Positions 1 to 5,598 of a stretch of 30,340 nt of DNA are shown here, in pieces. The notes beneath the pieces are model-generated. The model made no database searches. It was not told the origin of the DNA and saw only the letters and a list, made by a program, of their open reading frames with translations. Source of the stretch: an uncultured Muribaculaceae bacterium (lineage in GTDB: Bacteria > Bacteroidota > Bacteroidia > Bacteroidales > Muribaculaceae). The translations under genes were made by a program, and so were the position numbers. The stretch spans positions 1-30,340 of the forward strand of contig CAJUCW010000040.1 of assembly GCA_910585275.1 (NCBI GenBank), in the 5' to 3' direction. The first letter of the stretch is position 1. Each line of letters opens with the position of its first letter.

Positions 1-111
1 AATGGTGATGTCTATTCCACATTATCGCCTTAGCGTGTCCGCTGAATAGTTACTAGATTGCGGCGTAAGTGTTAAATATTGTTAAATATCATTGCGTTTA
101 AGCCACAAGGT

Positions 112-142
112 TTTGTGTTTAGGGAAATTTAGATTAAATTTG
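112..142 (+). promoter_or_regulatory. Bacteroidota-type promoter for the RiPP precursor
   Basis: TTTG at 112-115 and TAAATTTG at 135-142 are separated by 19 nt, matching the Bacteroidota primary sigma consensus (TTTG near -33, TAnnTTTG near -7). Transcription would begin near 147-150, about 17-20 nt before the ATG at 167. This favours that start over the ATG at 92, which lies upstream of the promoter. Confidence 0.7.
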
Positions 143-166
143 CGGAAACTTAAAAAAACAACTACC

Positions 167-385
167 ATGCGAAAAAGGTACATCGTAAATCCGGAAGTCG
201 AGGGCATCATTGATGATATGACTGCCCAAGATGCAATTAAAGTCATCGGAGGTGATGGAGAGCCTGACTTAACTGTTCAGACTGCATGTACAAACAATAC
301 TCCTCCCCCTCCTCCTCCAACACAAACAACAATTCAGAACACCCAAACGAATTGTTTCCTCAACATTTGGACTAAAACATTCTAA
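167..385 (+). CDS. Double-glycine leader RiPP precursor peptide with a hexaproline core
   Basis: This encodes a 72-residue peptide. Its acidic leader ends in IKVIGG (Gly28-Gly29), a typical cleavage point for C39-type peptidases. The putative core (residues 30-72) is rich in Thr, Asn and Gln, contains six consecutive prolines (46-51), two cysteines (C41 and C63) and an aromatic tail FLNIWTKTF. The gene lies directly upstream of a radical SAM/SPASM maturase, the usual layout for Bacteroidales GG-leader natural product precursors. The start at 167 is chosen because the promoter ends at 142 and the preceding bases are A-rich, as is usual in Bacteroidota. A longer frame from 92 is open but would begin upstream of the promoter. 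No peptidase or exporter is visible in the window. Precursor identity is inferred from the GG motif and the neighbour; the modification is unknown. Confidence 0.72.
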   Translation: MRKRYIVNPEVEGIIDDMTAQDAIKVIGGDGEPDLTVQTACTNNTPPPPPPTQTTIQNTQTNCFLNIWTKTF

Positions 386-430
386 TTACATTGGAGGATG
401 ACTATCAAGATAGTCATCCTCCAATGTAAT
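385..430 (+). repeat. Perfect 22-bp inverted repeat between precursor and maturase genes
   Basis: The arms 385-406 and 409-430 are exact reverse complements separated by only 2 nt. The hairpin begins on the last base of the precursor stop codon and covers the first possible maturase ATG (398) and the GGAGG just before it. A run of six T lies at 444-449, 14 nt downstream. It could be a leaky terminator giving excess precursor over enzyme, an RNA-processing or stabilising hairpin, or a block on translation from 398. The structure is certain; the function is inferred. Confidence 0.85.
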
Positions 431-1858
431 GGGCATAAAGATATTTTTTATATTATCAACACGAGAATCTTGTTTAATCCATATATAATGGAATACCTTA
501 TAGATTTTAATGATTGCGAAATAATCACATATAAGAATGATTCTATAATCGTTATTAATCGCACTTTGGGGACCTGGTGTGTGTTGAATCAAATAGATTT
601 TTTAATAGTTAAGAATCTGTTTCAATACAATCACAAATATATATCAAAAGATTACTTCATTAGTAATATAAATATCATTCGGAATCTTTTTTATAGTTGC
701 ATCATAAATATTAATAAACAGCAATATTTGATTGAATCTGATTCTAATTCTAATGAAATTGATTGTCCTTTTTCATTAATAATTAAAACCACTAATAAGT
801 GCAATTTAAATTGCAGCTACTGTTATACACATTCTGCTAAGATATCGATTAGAGAAATTACTTCAGATAATATTATAACTTTGCTAAATAGACTTCGCAA
901 ACAAATTGGAAGCGATAGAATAATTCACATGACATTTCATGGAGGAGAGCCGTTATTGTGTTTTTCTCTAATTAAGGACATTATAGAAGTAATTGAAAAA
1001 AAATTTATTAATATATTTATTTCTATACAAACTAATGGTATTCTTATATCAAAAGAAATCGTTGATTATTGTACTCGCAAGTCAATAAGAATAGGAGTGA
1101 GTCTTGATGGAATCTCTTTTCATGACAATATTGGCAGATTTGGCAAAGAGGGAAAATTTTTATACAATAGAGTTCTGAATAATATTGAGTTACTTATCAA
1201 GTCAAATATTGATTTTGGCATATTGACGGTAATTAATAAAATGAACTATGATTCTATTTATGATTTTGTTAAATTTTTTCACGCGATGGGTGTAAAAAAA
1301 TTTGTTCTTAATCCCATGTTGAAATTGGATGGTGCAGATAATGAAATTAATACCGATGTCCTTTTAGAGAATTATCTTAACCTAATTAACTATATTGATG
1401 GTGTAAATAATAATATATGCCATCCTGATGATTATATATCTGAAAGAGGTATCACAACAATAATACATAGTCTTTTTTTAAATAAAAGTCAGCAATGTTA
1501 TAGTCTTCCGTGTGGTGCCGCTATGAACTTATTAGCTTGTGACTCCAATGGCGACATATATCCTTGTGATGTTTTTTTTAATAATAATGATTTTATAATT
1601 TCCAACTGTCAAACCTATGATTATAATAAGAGAACTGATATAGTTAATTTGTTTTCTTCAATGTCTCTTAATAACATTCAAGATTGTAGCAGTTGTATTT
1701 TTAAAAAATTTTGCACTTTTTGTTGTCCGGCAGATTCATACTTTGTTCATTCGGATTTTAATCATTGTCATAGCATGTGCTCTTTTTCTAAAAAAATTAT
1801 CCCAGAGCTAATGTATTTGATTGCAAAAGATAAGATTAAAATTAAAAATTTTGTATAG
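398..1858 (+). CDS. Radical SAM/SPASM peptide maturase
   Basis: This protein of up to 486 residues probably modifies the upstream precursor. From the ATG at 398 the radical SAM cluster motif is C135-x3-C139-x2-C142 (CNLNCSYC), followed by HGGEP and QTNG motifs of the SAM-binding barrel. The C-terminal SPASM-type auxiliary cluster region has C372, C390, C430, C433, C439, C442 and C443. The N-terminal ~120 residues lack a clear motif and may form the peptide-recognition region. The start is uncertain. ATG 398 lies inside a perfect hairpin and its GGAGG abuts the ATG too closely to act as a ribosome site; ATG 488 (MEYLIDF) is the main alternative and keeps every motif. The gene is strikingly AT-rich compared with the genes from 2 kb onward, suggesting horizontal acquisition. 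The enzyme class is secure; the bond formed (thioether, cyclophane or other) cannot be read from sequence. Confidence 0.85.
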   Translation: MTIKIVILQCNGHKDIFYIINTRILFNPYIMEYLIDFNDCEIITYKNDSIIVINRTLGTWCVLNQIDFLIVKNLFQYNHKYISKDYFISNINIIRNLFYSCIININKQQYLIESDSNSNEIDCPFSLIIKTTNKCNLNCSYCYTHSAKISIREITSDNIITLLNRLRKQIGSDRIIHMTFHGGEPLLCFSLIKDIIEVIEKKFINIFISIQTNGILISKEIVDYCTRKSIRIGVSLDGISFHDNIGRFGKEGKFLYNRVLNNIELLIKSNIDFGILTVINKMNYDSIYDFVKFFHAMGVKKFVLNPMLKLDGADNEINTDVLLENYLNLINYIDGVNNNICHPDDYISERGITTIIHSLFLNKSQQCYSLPCGAAMNLLACDSNGDIYPCDVFFNNNDFIISNCQTYDYNKRTDIVNLFSSMSLNNIQDCSSCIFKKFCTFCCPADSYFVHSDFNHCHSMCSFSKKIIPELMYLIAKDKIKIKNFV

Positions 1859-1937
1859 GGCGCAATAGGGTAATGGGGCTATATTCTAAATAATTAATAT
1901 GCCGCCTTTGATGACCTAAAATTTTTAGCGAAATCAA

Positions 1938-1966
1938 CGGAGCGACTTCATCACGAGGTCGCTCCG
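1938..1966. terminator. Hairpin downstream of the DUF3873 gene
   Basis: CGGAGCGAC (1938-1946) and GTCGCTCCG (1958-1966) form a 9-bp stem with an 11-nt loop. It lies between the convergent 3' ends of the maturase (plus) and the DUF3873 gene (minus). There is no good T-run on either side, so it is only terminator-like. Confidence 0.45.
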
Positions 1967-1970
1967 CCTG

Positions 1971-2204
1971 CTATATTACGACTTGGCTAAATAATTTCTT
2001 CTTGTTGAGCCATTCATCACGGCGTTGTCTGCACTCTTTGAGTGTACCAGCCACGCAGGAGAACAATTCCCCATCGGTGTGGCGATAGTCGTATTGGCAG
2101 TGTTTTTTTCGTCTTGTACCATATCCGGTGTAGAACACCTCGTATTGTTCAGTGCCGGGAGTGGTGGTCGTGCTTACTCCGTTGGCGGTAAGTTTCGTTG
2201 CCAT
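1971..2204 (-). CDS. DUF3873-family small protein of conjugative elements
   Basis: This 77-residue protein has the pattern I associate with DUF3873: an N-terminal TANGVST segment, then YDYRHTDGELFSC and a basic C-terminal helix (CRQRRDEWLNKK). The family is of unknown function and is common in Bacteroidales conjugative transposons. It is the last gene of a minus-strand block with pcfJ-like and pcfK-like genes, 11 nt after its upstream neighbour. No signal peptide or membrane segment is seen. The family call is from memory of the motif. Confidence 0.75.
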   Translation of the reverse strand: MATKLTANGVSTTTTPGTEQYEVFYTGYGTRRKKHCQYDYRHTDGELFSCVAGTLKECRQRRDEWLNKKKLFSQVVI

Positions 2205-2215
2205 ATCTTCAAGTT

Positions 2216-2473
2216 TTAGAATTTTACAAATATCATACGTTGTTCAAAAGTCTGTTCAGGGTCGCTGACCTTGCGTTGTTTTACCCAAAAGTGGTGTTTG
2301 CCAAAGCCATAGACGAAGTATCTGTCAAGGTCGCTACTAAGAGCATATGCCGAGATAGTTTCCCGCAATTCCTTTTCGTCTTTTGTAAGCACTATGCGGT
2401 TTATCAGTTCAAGGACTGTTTCACGCACCTTATTGTCAAAATCGAATATCAGACTTTCAATTATTACGTTCAT
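2216..2473 (-). CDS. Hypothetical protein of the conjugative-element block
   Basis: This 85-residue protein is of no family I recognise. The N-terminal half looks helical and charged (NKVRETVLELINRIVLTKDE). The C-terminal half carries an aromatic stretch (DRYFVYGFGKHHFWVKQRK). It has no signal peptide, no membrane helix and no cysteines. It sits 11 nt before the DUF3873 gene and 52 nt after the pcfJ-like gene on the same strand, so it is probably co-transcribed and part of the same accessory block. Confidence 0.65.
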   Translation of the reverse strand: MNVIIESLIFDFDNKVRETVLELINRIVLTKDEKELRETISAYALSSDLDRYFVYGFGKHHFWVKQRKVSDPEQTFEQRMIFVKF

Positions 2474-2525
2474 AATAGGTGGATTTTATGACCTGCGCCA
2501 TTGCTGACGCAGGTCTGATTAAACA

Positions 2526-3842
2526 TTAGGCTGTCATTCTCTCCTTGATAAGTCGGGCGTTTGAGTTCACAAGCTCGATGATGCGGTCGTGGTACTCGGT
2601 GTCCTTGTTATATTTGCCGTGGCACTGCACAACTTTGAGGGTCTGCAAGTCAACCTCTACCGTCTCTATTATGGTATCGCCAATCCTTGCCGACAATACC
2701 AGCGTGTTCTTTTTAAGGTAGTAGGAAGATGAGAATACGCAGATGTGCTGGGTGTTACCCTCTTGGCAGTATTCCTCTATGCTCTCAAGCACCTTCACCG
2801 ATATTTCATTGTCGGAGATTACCAGACCGAAGAACTTGGATTTTAGAGCCTTGAACTGTTCTTCGTTCTCTTTCTCCCGGAGCAGTCTTTCCTCGGTTCT
2901 TCTGCGCTCGACTTCCTCACGCTCCCTTCTGCGTCTGTATTCTATCATTCGGCTCAATCCGTCGTGCGCCTCTATGAAATCTTCGGGGCAGATGTTCTTG
3001 GGATTGCGGAGGTCTTTGCCGATGTTCTTCAGCATCCGCAGATAGTCGCACCACATTCCGATGTTGTTGATATGGTAGCGGTGGCGTTTGGCGATAAGGT
3101 ACGATGCCCAAAATTCATCCGCATTGCAGGGATTGGAGAGAAAGTATTTCATTTCCTCAATCTCTCCGGCTTTCATCAGCGTCTCCATTCTTGGGTCGGC
3201 AAGCAGAGCCTTGAAAAGTCTGACGGGGGATATTCCGTAGAAATCGCCCTTGAAGCCGTTGCGTTTGAGTTGGGGAATGACCGACATTCTCGGATAGACA
3301 TCGCTCCATGCGACAACATCATCATACAGTGAGTTGTGCGGGCGTACCTCCATGTCGCTCCAATACGACCAGCAGTCGCAGTAATGGAAGGTAAATCCAC
3401 GGAGCAGAGCCATGTCGGTAACTTTGCCGTCGGGAGAAATCCACCTTTGCACGACCTCCTGACAATAGAGTTGTCTGACCTCTCCCTTACGGCTTTCGCT
3501 CGTTATCTGCGACACACGGATTACTTGAAAACCCTTGTGTGCTGTTATGACGCTGAAATATGCGGTTTCCTTATGTGTGCGTTTGCGGGTGTCCTTCACT
3601 TTCAGTTCAGTGCCGCAGTGAGGGCATTTGCAACCTGCGATAGTGTCGCAAAGGTTGCCTTTCTCTCCCTTCCAAACGTGTCCGCAGTCTGAGCATGTCA
3701 TTGTTCCGCTATTTGTGCGATAGGCGAAATGCTCAATGCAGTGGCGGTATGCCCATTTCTCTTGTGTCGCGGTTATGGGGCGCAGTGTGGCGGATAGTCC
3801 TGCCACTTGCTTCTGTAATGCAGTCTTGGGTTTCATAGCCAT
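2526..3842 (-). CDS. PcfJ-like protein
   Basis: This 438-residue protein matches the PcfJ-like family found in conjugative plasmids and Bacteroidales integrative elements; the biochemical role is not established. An N-terminal zinc ribbon is visible (C50-x2-C53 with GHVW, then C73-x2-C76). A central alpha/beta region follows, then a highly charged Arg/Glu coiled-coil-like stretch around residues 305-345, and a C-terminal beta-rich region ending in KERMTA. The start follows the pcfK-like stop by 5 nt, giving tight coupling. Full length is expected for the family and no disruption is seen. The pair with a PcfK-like gene makes the family assignment firm, but the function remains unknown. Confidence 0.8.
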   Translation of the reverse strand: MAMKPKTALQKQVAGLSATLRPITATQEKWAYRHCIEHFAYRTNSGTMTCSDCGHVWKGEKGNLCDTIAGCKCPHCGTELKVKDTRKRTHKETAYFSVITAHKGFQVIRVSQITSESRKGEVRQLYCQEVVQRWISPDGKVTDMALLRGFTFHYCDCWSYWSDMEVRPHNSLYDDVVAWSDVYPRMSVIPQLKRNGFKGDFYGISPVRLFKALLADPRMETLMKAGEIEEMKYFLSNPCNADEFWASYLIAKRHRYHINNIGMWCDYLRMLKNIGKDLRNPKNICPEDFIEAHDGLSRMIEYRRRREREEVERRRTEERLLREKENEEQFKALKSKFFGLVISDNEISVKVLESIEEYCQEGNTQHICVFSSSYYLKKNTLVLSARIGDTIIETVEVDLQTLKVVQCHGKYNKDTEYHDRIIELVNSNARLIKERMTA

Positions 3843-3847
3843 AATGT

Positions 3848-4282
3848 TTAGAAGTCGAATAGACTTGGTTGTTCAACTTGGGATTTATTCTCACTCACTT
3901 TCTTGGATTGCGTGGGTCTGCGCATTTTAGCCATTTCCTCATCACGGAGTCTGTTGATGGCGTCCTGCCGTGCCTGTTCCTTTTCTTCCTCTGTGAGTTC
4001 TACCGTATGGTTCACTACCACCTGGCAGTTGATAGGCTTGCCAACCTCTATTTCATTTTCTTCATAGAAATGGACTGCCATTCCAAAAATTTCATCGTCT
4101 GCGAAGCCGTTGCAACCGCTTTTCTGCACTTGGTTGATGATAAAAGTACAGCAGTCGGATACTGACTTTGATGGATTGGCGTACTTGACTGCGAACAGAG
4201 CGTCATTCTCCGCCATAGTTTCAAGATAAGCCTTGATTGTGTCTTGGAACGATTGTGTTCCCTTCATCGCGTTGCTTGCCAT
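3848..4282 (-). CDS. PcfK-like protein
   Basis: This 144-residue protein matches the PcfK-like family: an N-terminal KGTQSFQDTIKAYLE segment, a central DCCTFIINQVQKSGCNGF region, then EVGKPINCQVVVNHTVEL, an acidic/basic helix and a C-terminal tail ending in PSLFDF. The frame is open up to 4357, but that extension overlaps the 3' end of the small membrane protein gene, so the start MASNAMKG at 4282 (14 nt after that gene) is preferred; ATG 4267 is also possible. The C-terminal Q-x-SLFDF resembles the clamp-binding motif QxxLF of DNA-replication partners, which is an inference only. It forms a minus-strand operon with the pcfJ-like gene. Confidence 0.78.
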   Translation of the reverse strand: MASNAMKGTQSFQDTIKAYLETMAENDALFAVKYANPSKSVSDCCTFIINQVQKSGCNGFADDEIFGMAVHFYEENEIEVGKPINCQVVVNHTVELTEEEKEQARQDAINRLRDEEMAKMRRPTQSKKVSENKSQVEQPSLFDF

Positions 4283-4296
4283 AGTCGTAAATGTTT

Positions 4297-4530
4297 TTAG
4301 AGTGTAGTCATTATCCAATAGATTATCCCTAATGCGGAGAGGATTGAGATTATCCACCCGATGCCTCGGAATATTCTTTTAATAAGCCAGCCGATAGTCA
4401 GACCAACGATTGCTCCGATGACAATCAGTATCACTTTCGCCACCATTGCAACCGCCTTGCTTATGCGGTAATGATAGGAGGATTGGCGAGCTTGCCTTGA
4501 CCTATTTATATGTTGTTCTGTGGCTTTCAT
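4297..4530 (-). CDS. Small two-helix membrane protein
   Basis: This 77-residue protein has a basic N-terminus (residues 1-25) followed by two hydrophobic segments, roughly 26-49 (rich in Val, Ile, Gly) and 55-76, joined by a positively charged turn (KRIFRG). No family is recognised. It is the first gene of the pcfK/pcfJ block. Upstream on the same strand is about 1 kb of structured non-coding DNA, so the leader of this operon may pass through the large palindrome at 4584-4725. It could be a small inner-membrane factor of the element. Confidence 0.6.
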   Translation of the reverse strand: MKATEQHINRSRQARQSSYHYRISKAVAMVAKVILIVIGAIVGLTIGWLIKRIFRGIGWIISILSALGIIYWIMTTL

Positions 4531-4583
4531 ATCGGTGGGGGCTTTTTTTTAACCTCATGCGTCCAAAGACAGTGTGGTTGTTT

Positions 4584-4725
4584 GAGTTGCTTGACACCTG
4601 AAAGGCGTGTGGCGCAAAAGAAGGGATGTTCACGGCAAGGCGGAAAAATACTACTCGCAGAGTGGAGATTTTTCCGGATCGACGCGAATGTCCCTTTGCC
4701 ACACGTTTATTTTGGCAAGCAACTC
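4584..4725. repeat. 142-nt nested imperfect palindrome
   Basis: Successive paired blocks nest around one centre: 4584-4593 with 4716-4725 (10 bp, GAGTTGCTTG), 4606-4613 with 4698-4705 (CGTGTGGC), 4621-4626 with 4691-4696 (AAGGGA), 4641-4649 with 4668-4676 (CGGAAAAAT), and an apical 4651-4656 with 4660-4665 around loop GCA. A further block TTCACG (4629-4634) faces CGCGAA (4683-4688) with one mismatch. The fold is possible as RNA on either strand or as extruded DNA. Candidate roles are a structured leader or small RNA of the pcfK operon, or a transfer or recombination site of the element. Confidence 0.7.
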
Positions 4726-4876
4726 CAACTGACCCACAAGACTCAGGTACGCATCAGATGAAGATGGCCTCCCCGATATACAGGAAAGCCACAGGACGAC
4801 ATTGAAATCAAAAATGCCGGACTTTACTGAACGGCATCATAATGAAAAATCTGGGGAAACAAGAAAATGACTGTAA

Positions 4877-4924
4877 GTAAAAAGAAATGACAATGCAATC
4901 CCGGAACAGGATAATGTCCGGCAT
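4877..4924 (+). repeat. Imperfect direct repeat, copy 1
   Basis: This aligns over about 48 nt with 5149-5196. The shared core is GCAATCCCGGAAC, one variable base, then GGATAATGTCC, one variable base, GCAT. CCGGA (4901-4905) and TCCGG (4917-4921) can pair within the copy. Confidence 0.75.
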
Positions 4925-5148
4925 TAGTTCAAGCCGGAGAGCAGCGCAGGCGCAGGGCAAATGACGGTCTTTATCCCCGTGGATTGAATTACCTGCTGGG
5001 ACATGGAATGACCGTGTTCAGTCGTAAGATGCGGACAACCGTCCCCGGTTGCACATCTTTCGGCGACACGGATATTCGATGTCCAGCATCGTAGTGAGGC
5101 AATATAAAAATCCGGAATCGTCCTGTCAAGGACAACTATCAGGCTATG

Positions 5149-5196
5149 ATAAAAAGAAAGGAGCGTGCAATCCCGGAACTGGATAATGTCCAGCAT
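5149..5196 (+). repeat. Imperfect direct repeat, copy 2
   Basis: This is the second copy of the repeat at 4877-4924, 272 nt away. Here CTGGA and TCCAG form a tighter hairpin around TAATG. The end of the copy, ATGTCCAGCATCG (5186-5198), recurs exactly at 5079-5091, so there are three related sites. Confidence 0.75.
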
Positions 5197-5517
5197 CGCA
5201 GCGAAGTCCAGCGCGGGATAGCGAAGTATATTTCAGATTCAGTCATCTGACATTATTAAGTATCAAAAATTATGAGTACTTTTGTGTGCAAAATCACGAA
5301 TTGGAGTTACGGCTACTTCATAGTGACCTCGATTATGAGGCTGCGAGAGGTGTACTTTCCGGTGTAGGCATAGGTAAAAACAGGCAAATCGCGACGGTTA
5401 AAAATCCTTAACGCAAACCAATAATCTAAAATTCAATTTACTCGGCTTTCCGTCAACTTCCACAAAAGTACACGATTAGTACCCACACCTCTCCAAACCC
5501 CTCTGAAAATCACCAAG

Positions 5518-5549
5518 TTTGCCCAAATAAGAAAAAATTAGTAATTTTG
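5518..5549 (+). promoter_or_regulatory. Promoter of the GH31 gene
   Basis: TTTG (5518-5521) and TAATTTTG (5542-5549) are 20 nt apart and match the Bacteroidota consensus. Transcription is expected near 5555, giving a leader of about 45 nt to ATG 5599. Confidence 0.7.
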
Positions 5550-5598
5550 TCGGTACCATATCCCGTAAGGGTTGTATTCTATTTTAAGCATTAATATC

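Larger units (their letters stand above)
4531..5517. other. Non-coding, repeat-rich interval
   Basis: No convincing gene is seen in this ~990-nt stretch. It holds a nested palindrome (4584-4725), a hairpin with ATGCCG (4814-4819) and CGGCAT (4832-4837), a pair of imperfect direct repeats (4877-4924 and 5149-5196) and a further copy of their 13-nt core at 5079-5091. A plus-strand open frame of roughly 70 codons runs to a TAA at 5409-5411 without a clear start or recognisable family; it may be a gene remnant. The interval lies between mobile-element genes and the core gene at 5.6 kb and may be the element edge. Confidence 0.6.

Noticed and set aside
1..33. Short open frame ending in TAG at the left edge, perhaps the 3' end of an upstream gene
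   Set aside because: Only ten codons are visible (NGDVYSTLSP), too few to support a gene.
92..166. Upstream extension of the RiPP precursor frame to ATG 92
   Set aside because: The promoter (112-142) lies inside this stretch, and the ATG at 167 has the expected distance to it and a typical A-rich leader.
4283..4357. 25-residue N-terminal extension of the PcfK-like protein
   Set aside because: It overlaps the small membrane protein gene, and the family begins near the KGTQSF segment.
5217..5411. Plus-strand open frame of about 65-70 codons ending in GKNRQIATVKNP
   Set aside because: There is no start codon with support and no recognised family. It may be a gene remnant, so it is noted only inside the non-coding interval.
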